A DNA stretch of 64,000 bases from contig NZ_BEWN01000004.1 of assembly GCF_002723955.1 (NCBI RefSeq), positions 124,001 to 188,000 on the forward strand, given 5' to 3'. Of this stretch, positions 27,232 to 36,948 are shown in pieces (position 1 is the first letter of the stretch; the number at the start of each line of letters is the position of its first letter). Source of the DNA: Gluconobacter frateurii (lineage in GTDB: Bacteria; Pseudomonadota; Alphaproteobacteria; Acetobacterales; Acetobacteraceae). The notes beneath the pieces were generated by a model that was not told where the DNA came from, made no database searches, and was given only the letters and a program-made list of their open reading frames with translations. Made by a program: the position numbers and the translations under genes.

Positions 27232-29784
27232 ATGACTGACGATACCAAGCCCAAGACGCGTCGCCGCACAAAGAAAGTGGACGATGCTGCGGTTGTTGAA
27301 AAAAAGACCGTCCGTAAACCTCGTGCGCCCAAGGCCGCTAAAGAGGTTGCTCCGGCAGAAGTTCTGACGGAGGCAGCCTCACCTGTTCGTCACGATGTCA
27401 TGGCTGTCCTTCCACTGCGGAACATTGTCGTTTTCCCGCATATGATTGTTCCGCTCTTCGTTGGGCGTGAGAAATCTGTAAAAGCCCTTGAGGCGGTTAC
27501 GCGGGACAGCAAACAGATCCTGCTTGTCGCGCAGAAGGATGTCTCGCAGGATGATCCGTCTGTTGACGATATCTATCGCTACGGAACTGTCTCAACCATT
27601 CTTCAGCTTCTCAAGCTGCCAGACGGAACCGTAAAGGTTCTCGTCGAGGGTACGCGCCGGGTCCATATCACTCGACTGTTTGACGTGGATGGGCATTTCG
27701 AGGCCGAGGTTGAGGAAATTGCAGACGCGCCGTTGTCCGCAACGCCGGGTAGCGACCTGGAGGCTCTGGGGCGTTCGACGGTTTCTCAGTTCGAGCAATA
27801 TATCAAGCTGAACAAGAAGATTCCGCCTGAGGTCATGGTCTCGATCAACCAGATCGATGATCTGTCCAAGCTTGCGGATACGATTGCGAGCCATCTGAAC
27901 CTCAAGATTTCCGAAAAGCAGGAAATTCTTGAAATGCCCTCCGCCGAGCAGCGTCTCGAGCGGGTTTTTGCTCATATCGAGACGGAAATCGGCGTTCTGC
28001 AGGTTGAGAAGCGCATCCGGAACCGCGTGAAGCGGCAGATGGAGAAGACGCAGCGCGAATACTATCTCAACGAACAGCTCAAGGCGATCCAGAAGGAGCT
28101 TGGCGAAGGCGAAGACGGCAAGGACGAACTTGCCGAGCTTGAAGAGAAGATCAACAAGACGCGGCTGAGTCGTGAAGCCAAGGAAAAGGCCCATGCCGAG
28201 CTGAAGAAGCTGCGCGGTATGAGCCCGATGTCTGCAGAGAGCACGGTGGTCCGGAATTATCTGGACTGGCTGCTGGGTATTCCGTGGAAAAAGCGTTCCA
28301 AGATCACCAAGGAATTCACGCACGCCGAAGACGTGCTTGAGGCTGAGCACTACGGTCTTGAGAAGGTCAAGGAACGCATTCTTGAATATCTCGCCGTTCA
28401 GACACGGTCCCAGAAGATCAAAGGACCGATCCTGTGTCTGGTAGGGCCTCCCGGTGTCGGTAAAACATCGCTGGCGCGGTCTATCGCAAAAGCAACGGGT
28501 CGTCAGTACGTGCGTATGTCTCTGGGCGGTGTGCGGGACGAATCGGAAATCCGTGGGCATCGCCGGACGTATATTGGTTCCATGCCAGGAAAAATTATTC
28601 AGGGCATGAAAAAGGCAAAGACGTCCAATCCGCTGTTCTTGCTCGATGAGATCGACAAGCTGGGTGCTGACTGGAGAGGCGATCCGTCTTCCGCGCTTCT
28701 TGAAGTGCTGGATCCGGAACAGAACTCCACCTTTGCCGATCATTATCTGGAGGTCGATTATGATCTTTCAGACGTGATGTTTGTGACAACGGCCAATAGC
28801 CTCAACATGCCTCAGCCGCTTCTGGACCGTATGGAGATCATCAATCTCTCCGGGTACACGGAAGACGAAAAGGTACAGATTGCACGCCGACACCTGCTGT
28901 CGAAGCAGGCCGAGGCTCACAATCTGAAGCCGAGTGAATGGACGGTTTCTGACGAGACGCTTCTCGAACTGATCCGGTCTTATACCCGTGAAGCGGGTGT
29001 CAGAAATCTCGAGCGTGAAATTGCCCGACTGGCCCGCAAGGTCGTGAAGGAGATCATCACGACGGGCGTCACGCATGTTGAGATCACACCGGAAAATCTG
29101 GGCAAATACGCAGGTGTGCGGCGTTTCCGTCATGGGGAAACCGAGACAGAAGATATGGTCGGTGTCGTCACTGGTCTCGCCTGGACACAGGTTGGCGGTG
29201 AAATCCTGACCATTGAAAGTGTTATGGTTCCCGGCAAGGGGCAGGTGAAACAGACGGGTAAGTTAGGTGACGTGATGCAGGAAAGCATCGCGGCAGCCCT
29301 GTCTTATGTCCGATCTCGCGCTCAAGACTTTGGGATCCGGCCACCGCTTTTTGAAAAGCGGGACATCCACGTCCACCTTCCCGAGGGCGCCACACCGAAG
29401 GACGGTCCGTCTGCAGGTATCGCACTTGCAACGTCTCTCGTCAGCATCATGACGCAGATCCCCATTCGCCGGGATGTTGCGATGACGGGCGAGATTACGC
29501 TGCGTGGTCGTGTGCTCGAGATCGGTGGTCTGAAGGAAAAGCTCTTGGCTGCGCTACGTGCCGGGATCAAGACCGTGTTGATTCCGAAAGACAATGAAAA
29601 GGATCTCGCAGAGGTTCCTGAGAATGTCCGTCATGCACTCAAAATCATCCCGGTGGCTCATGTCGACGAGGTCTTGAAGATTGCCCTCACGCGGATGCCA
29701 GAGGCGATTGAATGGGATGAAAGCATGGATCCGATGAGCGGAATTGCTGGTGAGAAAGCCTCTCCAGCGGTACTTCCGCACTAA
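27232..29784 (+). CDS. lon: ATP-dependent Lon protease with basic N-terminal extension
   Basis: The 850-residue LonA protease degrades damaged and regulatory proteins. The N-terminal substrate domain begins at VMAVLPLRNIVVFPHMIVPLFVGR; the AAA+ domain has GPPGVGKTSLARSIA and LFLLDEIDKLG; the protease domain has catalytic Ser in PKDGPSAGIAL and Lys in GGLKEKLLAALRAG. About 50 residues before the conserved start are unusually rich in Lys, Arg and Ala (PKTRRRTKKVDD, KKTVRKPRAPKAAKE), resembling histone-tail or nucleic-acid-binding segments. A short inverted repeat (27201-27220) overlaps the region just before its ribosome binding site. Confidence 0.96.
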   Translation: MTDDTKPKTRRRTKKVDDAAVVEKKTVRKPRAPKAAKEVAPAEVLTEAASPVRHDVMAVLPLRNIVVFPHMIVPLFVGREKSVKALEAVTRDSKQILLVAQKDVSQDDPSVDDIYRYGTVSTILQLLKLPDGTVKVLVEGTRRVHITRLFDVDGHFEAEVEEIADAPLSATPGSDLEALGRSTVSQFEQYIKLNKKIPPEVMVSINQIDDLSKLADTIASHLNLKISEKQEILEMPSAEQRLERVFAHIETEIGVLQVEKRIRNRVKRQMEKTQREYYLNEQLKAIQKELGEGEDGKDELAELEEKINKTRLSREAKEKAHAELKKLRGMSPMSAESTVVRNYLDWLLGIPWKKRSKITKEFTHAEDVLEAEHYGLEKVKERILEYLAVQTRSQKIKGPILCLVGPPGVGKTSLARSIAKATGRQYVRMSLGGVRDESEIRGHRRTYIGSMPGKIIQGMKKAKTSNPLFLLDEIDKLGADWRGDPSSALLEVLDPEQNSTFADHYLEVDYDLSDVMFVTTANSLNMPQPLLDRMEIINLSGYTEDEKVQIARRHLLSKQAEAHNLKPSEWTVSDETLLELIRSYTREAGVRNLEREIARLARKVVKEIITTGVTHVEITPENLGKYAGVRRFRHGETETEDMVGVVTGLAWTQVGGEILTIESVMVPGKGQVKQTGKLGDVMQESIAAALSYVRSRAQDFGIRPPLFEKRDIHVHLPEGATPKDGPSAGIALATSLVSIMTQIPIRRDVAMTGEITLRGRVLEIGGLKEKLLAALRAGIKTVLIPKDNEKDLAEVPENVRHALKIIPVAHVDEVLKIALTRMPEAIEWDESMDPMSGIAGEKASPAVLPH

Positions 29785-29812
29785 TGGTTGGGTCCTTCTG
29801 CGATTCTTACAG

Positions 29813-29841
29813 TTGACGCGGCCAAAAAGCGCTTCATAGTG
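29813..29841 (+). promoter_or_regulatory. Putative promoter for the HU gene
   Basis: TTGACG at 29813-29818 and ATAGTG at 29836-29841 are separated by 17 bases, giving a leader of about 75 nucleotides before the HU start. Consensus-based inference. Confidence 0.45.
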
Positions 29842-29859
29842 CGGCCGCAGATCGAACAA

Positions 29860-29900
29860 GCACCTGAGCTGCAAGACTCTTCGGAGGCAGGCTTAGGTGC
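29860..29900 (+). promoter_or_regulatory. Structured 5' leader hairpin of the HU gene
   Basis: GCACCTGAGC (29860-29869) pairs with GCTTAGGTGC (29891-29900) with one mismatch around a 21-base loop, ending 10 bases before the ribosome binding site region. It may stabilise or regulate the mRNA. Confidence 0.4.
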
Positions 29901-29922
29901 TCTAACACCAGAAAGGCACATC

Positions 29923-30210
29923 ATGGAGAAGCCCCTCAACAAGCAGGAACTGATCGCCGCCGTTGCAGACGCTGCCGATCTTCCGAAGGCAAAGGCCAGC
30001 GAAGTTGTCGATGCGGTGTTCAGCACGATCGAGAAGACGCTTGCCAAGAAGCAGGAAGTCCGTCTCGTTGGCTTCGGTAGCTTCGTGACCGCTACGCGTA
30101 AGGCTGCCAAGGGCCGCAACCCGCGCACGGGCGAAGAGATCGACATTCCGGCATCCACCTCTGTCCGTTTCAAGCCGGGCAAGGGTCTTAAGGACGCCGT
30201 AAGCGAATAA
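29923..30210 (+). CDS. hup: DNA-binding protein HU
   Basis: This 95-residue histone-like protein begins MEKPLNKQELIAAVADAADL and carries the HU/IHF signature VGFGSFVTATRKAAKGRNPRTGEEIDIPAS, whose arm residues (RNPRTG) insert in the DNA minor groove, and the FKPGKGLKDAV end. It compacts and bends nucleoid DNA. The frame is open further upstream to 29788, but ATG 29923 gives the normal family length and follows GAAAGG at 29911. HU downstream of lon is a widespread bacterial arrangement. Confidence 0.96.
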   Translation: MEKPLNKQELIAAVADAADLPKAKASEVVDAVFSTIEKTLAKKQEVRLVGFGSFVTATRKAAKGRNPRTGEEIDIPASTSVRFKPGKGLKDAVSE

Positions 30211-30239
30211 AAAAATTCGCTTTTATGGTTCTGGGTGTC

Positions 30240-30267
30240 TTTACGGGCGCTCAGAACCGTGTATATA
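30240..30267 (+). promoter_or_regulatory. Putative promoter of tRNA-Val and birA
   Basis: TTTACG at 30240-30245 and the near-perfect -10 box TATATA at 30262-30267 are separated by 16 bases; the tRNA begins 18 bases later. An inverted repeat GGTTCTG (30227-30233) / CAGAACC (30252-30258) overlaps the promoter and may end HU transcripts. Confidence 0.45.
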
Positions 30268-30284
30268 GACCACGTGTTTTCTGA

Positions 30285-30359
30285 GGGCGATTAGCTCAGC
30301 GGTAGAGCGTCTCGTTTACACCGAGAGGGTCGGCAGTTCAATCCTGTCATCGCCCACCA
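30285..30359 (+). tRNA. tRNA-Val, anticodon UAC
   Basis: This 75-base cloverleaf has the acceptor stem GGGCGAT/ATCGCCC, D arm TTAGCTCAGCGGTAGAGC, anticodon stem TCTCG/CGAGA around TTTACAC (anticodon TAC), T arm GGCAGTTCAATCCTGTC and an encoded CCA. birA starts only about 20 bases after the CCA. Confidence 0.97.
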
Positions 30360-30379
30360 CATGAAGACTGACTGCACAT

Positions 30380-31102
30380 ATGACCTGGCGTTTCGAGTTT
30401 TATGAGACGTTGGGATCGACTTCCGATCTCCTGAAAGAGAAAGCCGAGGCTGGAGCGCAAGAAAAGCTCGCTATTCAGGCTTTTGCCCAGACATCAGGGC
30501 GCGGAACTCGAGGTAGAAGCTGGGTAGATCCCGGTGGAAACCTAGCAATATCCCTTCTTTTCCGACCTGAAAAATCAACAGATTTCCTAGCCGCCATTCC
30601 TTTCCTGACCGCCCTGAGTCTTTACGAGACTGCACGTCAGTTCAGTAGTGGTGAAGCTGACTTCATGCTGAAATGGCCGAATGATCTTCTGCTCTCTGAA
30701 CGCAAGATGGCAGGCGTTCTGATTGAAGCGGGAGGAAGCGCGGATCATAAATGGGTCGTCGTTGGCATTGGAGCCAATCTTCGGCAGGCTCCGCAAATTG
30801 AAGGCCGCAAGCTTTCTGCATTGTCCGAAGTGGCTGTGGTACCTGACCCGGCAGTCTTTGGGCGTAGCCTGACCCTTCAGATGGATCATTGGATCAGTAT
30901 TTGGGAAGCTCAAGGATTCGCCCCAATCCGGGAGGCATGGCTTGAACGTGCCCATCCTGTCGGGCGTCATCTTGCGGTTCAGCGTGGTGAAACATATATA
31001 TCAGGTTCATTTTCAGGGTTGGATGAGCAGGGGCGTCTGTTTCTCGCTCTCCCAAATGGTGAGACCATACCGGTTGTAACCGGCGATATCCTGCTGGACT
31101 GA
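30380..31102 (+). CDS. birA: Biotin--[acetyl-CoA carboxylase] ligase
   Basis: This 240-residue cytosolic enzyme activates biotin with ATP and attaches it to the carboxyl carrier protein of acetyl-CoA carboxylase. The biotinoyl-AMP loop GRGTRGRSWVDPGGN is clear, followed by LKWPNDLLLSERKMAGVLIEAG and the VVGIGANLRQ strand. It lacks the N-terminal DNA-binding domain of E. coli BirA, so it is a class I ligase that cannot act as a repressor. It starts about 20 bases after tRNA-Val with no room for its own promoter, and 16 bases before coaX. Confidence 0.93.
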   Translation: MTWRFEFYETLGSTSDLLKEKAEAGAQEKLAIQAFAQTSGRGTRGRSWVDPGGNLAISLLFRPEKSTDFLAAIPFLTALSLYETARQFSSGEADFMLKWPNDLLLSERKMAGVLIEAGGSADHKWVVVGIGANLRQAPQIEGRKLSALSEVAVVPDPAVFGRSLTLQMDHWISIWEAQGFAPIREAWLERAHPVGRHLAVQRGETYISGSFSGLDEQGRLFLALPNGETIPVVTGDILLD

Positions 31103-31118
31103 AGGACCGGATTGAAAC

Positions 31119-31916
31119 GTGCTTCTCGTCATTGATGCTGGCAACACCAACGTTGTGTTCGCAGTCCACGATGGATCGTCGTGGGCCGGTCAATGGCGCA
31201 TGTCCACGAGCGACTCCCGTACTGCTGACGAATATGCTGTGTGGCTTCTGGGTCTGTTTGACCGCATCGGGCTGAAGGCTGGCTCCATCACGCGTGCCAT
31301 CATCGGAACCGTTGTTCCTGCCGCCTTATACGATCTGCGTCGTTTCTGTCGGCAATGGCTGGATGTTGAGCCGCTTGTGGCTAATGCGGGGCTGGACTGG
31401 GGTATAGAGGCACTGGTTGATAACCCGGCTGAGCTCGGGGCAGACCGTCGTTTGAATGGTCTTGCTGCCCAGCACTTTTACGGTGGTCCTCTCATTGTTG
31501 TTGATTTTGGCACGGCGACGACGTTTGATGTCGTGAATGAACATGGCCAGTACTGTGGTGGAGCGATTGCTCCGGGCGTCAATCTTTCCATCGACGCCTT
31601 GCACAGAGCGGCTGCCCGTTTGCCACGCATGAGCATCGGGCGTCCTCTGAACGCTATTGGCCGAAGCACAAGCGTTGCCATGCGTTCCGGACTCTTCTGG
31701 GGCTATGTGGGCCTGGTTGAAGGGATCGTAGGAAGAATTTCCGAAGAAATGGGCGGACGCCCCAAGATTATTGCAACGGGTGGTCTCGCGCCTCTGTTTT
31801 CGGAGGGCACCAACCTGTTTGACGTGATGGCCCCGGATCTGACCCTGGATGGCCTCCGTCTTCTGGCTGATCGTAATGCGATGGCACAGCACACCAATTC
31901 CCCCGAAGGCATGTAG
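31119..31916 (+). CDS. coaX: Type III pantothenate kinase
   Basis: This 265-residue ASKHA-fold kinase performs the first step of coenzyme A synthesis and belongs to the CoaX type, which is insensitive to CoA feedback and requires a monovalent cation. The N-terminal phosphate loop [19 protein letters not shown], the central [12 protein letters not shown] and [12 protein letters not shown], and the C-terminal [10 protein letters not shown] are diagnostic. The start is GTG. Neighbouring birA and rnj match the standard alphaproteobacterial order. Confidence 0.95.
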   Translation: MLLVIDAGNTNVVFAVHDGSSWAGQWRMSTSDSRTADEYAVWLLGLFDRIGLKAGSITRAIIGTVVPAALYDLRRFCRQWLDVEPLVANAGLDWGIEALVDNPAELGADRRLNGLAAQHFYGGPLIVVDFGTATTFDVVNEHGQYCGGAIAPGVNLSIDALHRAAARLPRMSIGRPLNAIGRSTSVAMRSGLFWGYVGLVEGIVGRISEEMGGRPKIIATGGLAPLFSEGTNLFDVMAPDLTLDGLRLLADRNAMAQHTNSPEGM

Positions 31917-31967
31917 GCTTTCGGCAATGAATATCACTGATGATGTTAACACACGTAAGGAACAACT

Positions 31968-33626
31968 ATGACGGATACACCTGACGGTTTGTCCTTCCTG
32001 CCTCTGGGCGGGACGGGCGAGATCGGCATGAATTTCAATCTTTATCGCCTCACAAAAAACAACAAGGAAACCTGGCTCGCCATTGATTGTGGCATTGGTT
32101 TCTCGGGCAATGATACGCCTGAAGCCGAAGTTCTTATGCCAGACCCCACGTTTATTGCGGATCGGGCTAAAGACCTGTGCGGTCTTGTCATTACCCATGC
32201 TCATGAAGATCACCTTGGGGCCGTAGCGCATCTGTGGCCGTATCTGCGCTGCCCGGTTTATGCCACGCCATTTGCCGCAGCTGTTCTGCGTCGCAAACTG
32301 CATGAGGCTCACCTAGTCAATCAGGTGAAGATCCATGTTGTGATGCCGGGATCGCGCTTCCATGTTGGTCCCTTTGATCTTCAGTTCGTCTCGGTAACCC
32401 ACTCTGTCGCCGAGGCGCAGGCTGTTGCTCTCCGGACGCCGCATGGTCTCATCGTCCACACGGGTGACTGGAAGCTTGACGAGAACCCGCTGGTCGGCCC
32501 GACGACGGATCTTGAAGAATTCGGTCGCCTCGGAGACGAGGGCGTTCTGGCTATGGTGGGTGACAGCACCAACGTCATGAAGGAAGGTCGCTCTGAGTCC
32601 GAAGCTGATGTCCGCAAAGGCCTGACGGATCTGATCACAAGCCTTCAGGGGCGTGTGGCTGTAACGTGCTTTGCCAGTAACGTGGCGCGTGTTGAGAGCA
32701 TTGCGAAGGCTGCCATGGCGGCTGGTCGCGCGGTCATGATCGTCGGCCGTTCCTTGCGCAATCTTGAAACGGCTGCCCGTGAGTGCGGTTACTTCAGCGA
32801 TCTGCCACCGTTCCTGACGGAGCAGGATGCTCGCGACGTCCATGATGACAATCTTCTGATGATCATCACAGGAAGCCAGGGTGAGCCTCGGTCTGCCCTG
32901 TCCCGTATCGCATCCGATACCCATCCAAACATTTCCCTCGGTGAGGGCGACACGGTTATTTACAGCTCACGCGTTATTCCGGGGAATGAACAGGCTGTCA
33001 TGGCCGTACAGGACAACCTGTCCCGTCGTGGCGTGACTGTTCTGACGGACAAGGATGCAAAGGTGCATACGTCCGGCCATGCAACGGGCGACGATATTCG
33101 TGTCCTGTATGGCATCGTCCGACCGAAATACAGCATTCCGACCCATGGTGAATGGCGCCATCTGACGGCTCACGCGGCTCTGGCCCATGAAATGGGTTCT
33201 GAACCGATCCTGCTGGAAGATGGCGATATCCTGAACCTGTCTCCGGGTGAGGTGAAAGTTGTCGATACGGCACCGACTGGTCGCCTGGCGCTGGATGGTG
33301 GCCGTCTTCTGCCCATGACGGGTGGCGTTCTGGCCGCACGTCGCAAGATGCTCTTCAACGGCATGGTTATTGCAAGCTTTGCTGTTGATGACGAAGGCTA
33401 TGTCATCGGCGAGCCGAAGATCAGCGCACCTGGCCTACTTGAGTCGGAAGATCCAGAAAGCATTCGCATTCAGGAAGAATTCGCTGATTCCATTGACGAA
33501 ATCCCGGATGAGCTGCGACAGGACGACACGGCATTCCGTGATGCAGCCAAGACGGCCCTGCGCCGTGCACTGGGGCGCAAGCTTCAGAAGCGTCCGCTCG
33601 TCGATGTTCATCTGCTGCGCGTCTAA
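31968..33626 (+). CDS. rnj: Ribonuclease J
   Basis: This 552-residue metallo-beta-lactamase/beta-CASP nuclease has both endonuclease and 5'-3' exonuclease activity in RNA decay and rRNA processing. The zinc-binding motif THAHEDHLGAV, later HTGDWKLDENP, the beta-CASP core with CFASNVARVESI and TGSQGEPRSAL, and HTSGHATGDD are all present. The C-terminal domain follows the family length. It is located between coaX and proS, as in other alphaproteobacteria, with 15 bases to proS. Confidence 0.96.
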   Translation: MTDTPDGLSFLPLGGTGEIGMNFNLYRLTKNNKETWLAIDCGIGFSGNDTPEAEVLMPDPTFIADRAKDLCGLVITHAHEDHLGAVAHLWPYLRCPVYATPFAAAVLRRKLHEAHLVNQVKIHVVMPGSRFHVGPFDLQFVSVTHSVAEAQAVALRTPHGLIVHTGDWKLDENPLVGPTTDLEEFGRLGDEGVLAMVGDSTNVMKEGRSESEADVRKGLTDLITSLQGRVAVTCFASNVARVESIAKAAMAAGRAVMIVGRSLRNLETAARECGYFSDLPPFLTEQDARDVHDDNLLMIITGSQGEPRSALSRIASDTHPNISLGEGDTVIYSSRVIPGNEQAVMAVQDNLSRRGVTVLTDKDAKVHTSGHATGDDIRVLYGIVRPKYSIPTHGEWRHLTAHAALAHEMGSEPILLEDGDILNLSPGEVKVVDTAPTGRLALDGGRLLPMTGGVLAARRKMLFNGMVIASFAVDDEGYVIGEPKISAPGLLESEDPESIRIQEEFADSIDEIPDELRQDDTAFRDAAKTALRRALGRKLQKRPLVDVHLLRV

Positions 33627-33641
33627 GAGAAGAAATAGAGT

Positions 33642-34958
33642 ATGCGTCTGAGTAAAGCCTTTCAGCCGACGCTGAAGGAAGTCCCGGCGGAGGCGCAGAT
33701 TGCGTCTCATCGCCTCATGCTGCGTGCAGGTCTGGTTCGTCAGACATCGTCCGGTATTTACGCCTGGCTGCCAGCTGGTCTGCGCGTTCTGCGGAACATC
33801 GAGCAGATCATCCGCGAAGAGCAGGACGCCATTGGTGCTCAGGAAGTCCTGATGCCGACGCTTCAGTCCGCCGATCTGTGGCGTCGTTCGGGTCGTTATG
33901 ATGCTTACGGTCCGGAAATGCTGCGTATTCAGGACCGTCATGGTCGTGAGCTGCTTTATGGGCCGACCAATGAGGAAATGATCACGGATATCTTTGGATC
34001 GTCCGTAAGTTCCTACAAGCAGCTTCCCAAGGCGCTGTATCACATCCAGTGGAAGTTCCGTGATGAGGTTCGTCCGCGCTTCGGTGTGATGCGTGGCCGT
34101 GAATTCCTGATGAAGGATGCCTATTCCTTTGATGCGGACTATCAGGGGGCGGTCAACAGCTATCGCCGCATGATGCTGTCCTATCTGCGGATCTTTCAGC
34201 GTCTTGGCGTTCGTGCTGTTCCGATGGTTGCCGATACCGGCCCCATTGGTGGTGATCTCAGCCATGAGTTTCTGGTTCTGGCACCGACAGGTGAAAGCGG
34301 CGTGTTCTTTGACGCTGCTCTTGAAGAGCAGGATTGGCTGGGCCGTCCGGTGGATTGTGACAACGAGGAAGATCTCGCTGCATTCTTCTCTTCCGTGACG
34401 GATCACTATGCTGCAACGGATGAGAAGCACGACGAGGCTGCTTGGGCGGAAGTGCCGGATGAGCGCAAGCGGGAAGGGCGTGGCATCGAAGTTGGCCACA
34501 TCTTTTACTTCGGCACCAAGTATACGGAATCTATGGGTATCGAAGTCAGCGGTGCCGATGGTGCGAAATTCTCGCCTCACATGGGCTCTTATGGCGTCGG
34601 TGTCTCTCGTTTGGTTGGTGCTATCATCGAAGCGTCTCACGACGATGCGGGCATCATCTGGCCGGATTCCGTCGCGCCGTACAAAGCTGCGATCCTGAAT
34701 CTGCGCCCGGGTGACGAAGCCTGTGATGCCATTTGCGAAGAGATCTACGGGGCTGATCCTGAGAACTTCATGTACGATGACCGCTCCGAGCGTGCAGGCG
34801 TGAAGTTCAATGATGCTGATCTGATGGGTCATCCCTGGCAGATCATCGTTGGTCCGCGTGGTGCCAAGGAAGGCAAGGTTGAACTGAAGCGTCGTGCAGA
34901 CGGCGAGCGGTTTGAACTGCCGGTGGCTGAAGCACTGGCCAAGATCGGAGCCGCCTGA
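33642..34958 (+). CDS. proS: Prolyl-tRNA synthetase, short alphaproteobacterial form
   Basis: This 438-residue class II synthetase charges tRNA-Pro. Motif 1 and 2 regions are visible ([71 protein letters not shown]), and motif 3 is in [16 protein letters not shown]. It is about 130 residues shorter than the E. coli enzyme because the INS editing insertion between motifs 2 and 3 is almost absent, the known state in this class; a free-standing deacylase normally compensates. Its stop overlaps the start of lolC by one base. Confidence 0.96.
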   Translation: MRLSKAFQPTLKEVPAEAQIASHRLMLRAGLVRQTSSGIYAWLPAGLRVLRNIEQIIREEQDAIGAQEVLMPTLQSADLWRRSGRYDAYGPEMLRIQDRHGRELLYGPTNEEMITDIFGSSVSSYKQLPKALYHIQWKFRDEVRPRFGVMRGREFLMKDAYSFDADYQGAVNSYRRMMLSYLRIFQRLGVRAVPMVADTGPIGGDLSHEFLVLAPTGESGVFFDAALEEQDWLGRPVDCDNEEDLAAFFSSVTDHYAATDEKHDEAAWAEVPDERKREGRGIEVGHIFYFGTKYTESMGIEVSGADGAKFSPHMGSYGVGVSRLVGAIIEASHDDAGIIWPDSVAPYKAAILNLRPGDEACDAICEEIYGADPENFMYDDRSERAGVKFNDADLMGHPWQIIVGPRGAKEGKVELKRRADGERFELPVAEALAKIGAA

Positions 34959-36205
34959 TGTTCGGCCGCTTCGAGCGTATGGTGGCGGGGCGCTATCTGC
35001 GTGCCCGCCGTGGCGAACGCTTCGCCTCGATCATTGCAGTTTTCTCATTGGTCGGAATTGCGCTCGGGGTGGCCACACTCATCATCGTCATGTCGGTGAT
35101 GAATGGGTTTAAGGCTGATCTGATGGGGCGTATTCTTGGCCTGCACGGTGATCTCACCGTGTTTGGCTACGGTCGTCCTATCGAGGCCTATCAGAACGAC
35201 GTCGAGGCTATTCGTTCTGTGCCGGGCGTGAAATCTGTCATTCCCATGGCGCAGGGGACTGTGCTCGTGGAAGCCGGGCGGTACTCGACGGGCGCGGAAG
35301 TTCAGGGTGTCGCGCAGCAGGATCTTCGTGATTGGCGCGCTCTGAGTAACGGAATTATTGCAGGATCGATTGATCGTTTCACTGGAGACGACGCGGTTGC
35401 CATTGGGACGACCATGGCGGATCGCGCCGGCCTGACGGTTGGCTCTCCGATCACGCTGCTGTCCCCTGATGGTCAGGCAACGCCGTTTGGCACGATGCCG
35501 CGCGTAAAGACGTATCATGTGGCCGCGATTTTCGATGCCAACTGGAACGACTATAATTCAAACATCGTTCTGGTGCCGCTTCCTGCCGCACAGAAGTTTC
35601 TGATGCTCGGGAACGCCGTTTCCCTGATTCAGGTCTCGACCAACGACCCGTCGAATGTCCAGCCTACGCGTCAGGCCATTGCGCAGCGCCTCGATGACCC
35701 ACGTCTTCGGGTTCTGGACTGGACGCAGAGCGCAAATGGTTTTCTCGATGCCGTCACGGTCGAACAGAACGTGATGTTCCTCATCCTGACGCTCATCATT
35801 CTGGTTGCGGCCTTCAACGTGATTTCCTCCCTCATCATGATGGTGAAGGACAAGACGCGCGATATCGCTGTGCTGCGCACGCTTGGTGCAAGCCGGGGCG
35901 CGATCATGCGGATCTTCCTGATGAACGGTGCCTTCGTCGGGATCGTCGGCACCGCTGCGGGGTCTGCGCTGGGTATTGCTTTCGCGCTGAATATCGAGCG
36001 CATCCGCCAGTGGCTCCAGTCCCTGACGGGAACCAATCTCTTCAATCCGGAAGTCTATTTTCTGGAGAGGCTGCCAGCCAAACTCGTCTGGTCGCAGGTT
36101 GGGGAAGTGATAGCGATGTCGTTGGTCCTCTCGCTTCTGGCCACACTTTATCCGTCCTGGAGAGCCGCCCGGACCGACCCGATTGAGGCCCTGCGTCATG
36201 AGTGA
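34958..36205 (+). CDS. lolC: Lipoprotein-releasing ABC permease LolC/LolE
   Basis: This 415-residue inner-membrane permease has one N-terminal helix, a large periplasmic MacB-like domain and three C-terminal helices (about 270-400), the topology of LolC/LolE. Conserved stretches are [44 protein letters not shown] and [27 protein letters not shown]. With LolD it extracts outer-membrane lipoproteins from the inner membrane for LolA. Only one permease gene is present here, suggesting a homodimeric form. It overlaps lolD by eight bases. Confidence 0.94.
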   Translation: MFGRFERMVAGRYLRARRGERFASIIAVFSLVGIALGVATLIIVMSVMNGFKADLMGRILGLHGDLTVFGYGRPIEAYQNDVEAIRSVPGVKSVIPMAQGTVLVEAGRYSTGAEVQGVAQQDLRDWRALSNGIIAGSIDRFTGDDAVAIGTTMADRAGLTVGSPITLLSPDGQATPFGTMPRVKTYHVAAIFDANWNDYNSNIVLVPLPAAQKFLMLGNAVSLIQVSTNDPSNVQPTRQAIAQRLDDPRLRVLDWTQSANGFLDAVTVEQNVMFLILTLIILVAAFNVISSLIMMVKDKTRDIAVLRTLGASRGAIMRIFLMNGAFVGIVGTAAGSALGIAFALNIERIRQWLQSLTGTNLFNPEVYFLERLPAKLVWSQVGEVIAMSLVLSLLATLYPSWRAARTDPIEALRHE

Positions 36206-36887
36206 AGCCCGAATGACGGCCTTACGGTTAGAAAATCTGACCCGTCGTTTCCAGTCTGGCGAGGAAACGCTGGAAATTCTCTCTGGGGCAGAATTTTCGT
36301 TGTTTTCCGGAGAGATCGTGGCGCTGGTTGCGCCTAGCGGAACTGGCAAGTCCACACTGTTGCATCTGGCGGGCCTGCTTGAAGCGCCGACTGAAGGTAC
36401 GGTTTACATTGATGAGAAGCCGGTCAGCGGCCTGAGTGATGCCGTGCGCACTGCTGTGCGTCGGGATCAAATTGGCTTTGTGTATCAGTTCCATCACCTG
36501 CTGGGTGAGTTTACCGCCTGCGAGAACGTGATGCTACCCCAGCTTGTCGCAGGGGTCTCCGCAAAGGTCGCGAAGGCGCGTGCGGAAGATCTTCTAGGCC
36601 GCTTTGGGCTGTCACATCGCCTGAATTCGCTACCGGGACGACTGTCTGGGGGCGAGCAGCAGCGCACCGCCATTGCCCGCGCACTTGCTAACCGTCCGAA
36701 GCTTCTTCTCGCTGATGAGCCCACGGGTAATCTGGATATCGGAACGTCCGATCATGTGTTCGATGAATTGCTCCGTGTTGTTAGGGAAGAAGGTGTTGCG
36801 GCACTGATCGCGACCCATAACAAGGAGCTTGCTGCCCGGATGGATCGGACGGTGACGTTACGAGACGGAAAACTCGTCGCGTTCTAA
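36198..36887 (+). CDS. lolD: Lipoprotein-releasing ABC ATPase LolD
   Basis: This 229-residue ATPase energises the Lol release complex. Motifs are Walker [11 protein letters not shown], signature [15 protein letters not shown], Walker [13 protein letters not shown] and the H-loop IATHNKELA. The reading frame extends upstream to a TTG at 36183, but ATG 36198 gives the usual [18 protein letters not shown] start and a short overlap with lolC. The Ala at the first Walker A glycine position is common in alphaproteobacterial LolD and is unlikely to mean inactivity. Confidence 0.95.
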   Translation: MSEARMTALRLENLTRRFQSGEETLEILSGAEFSLFSGEIVALVAPSGTGKSTLLHLAGLLEAPTEGTVYIDEKPVSGLSDAVRTAVRRDQIGFVYQFHHLLGEFTACENVMLPQLVAGVSAKVAKARAEDLLGRFGLSHRLNSLPGRLSGGEQQRTAIARALANRPKLLLADEPTGNLDIGTSDHVFDELLRVVREEGVAALIATHNKELAARMDRTVTLRDGKLVAF

Positions 36888-36948
36888 ACCGTCATGGACC
36901 GGCAAGAAGAACGCTGCATCTGCTCGCCGGTCCTGATAGAAGAGTGGC

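Noticed and set aside
29788-29922. 45-residue N-terminal extension of HU
   Set aside because: HU family proteins start at MEKPLNKQEL; the upstream part matches nothing and overlaps the promoter and leader hairpin.
33642-34958. Missing editing domain in prolyl-tRNA synthetase as a defect
   Set aside because: The short form lacking the INS domain is normal for alphaproteobacteria.
36300-36370. LolD Walker A starting with Ala instead of Gly
   Set aside because: APSGTGKST is common in alphaproteobacterial LolD and the remaining ATPase motifs are intact.
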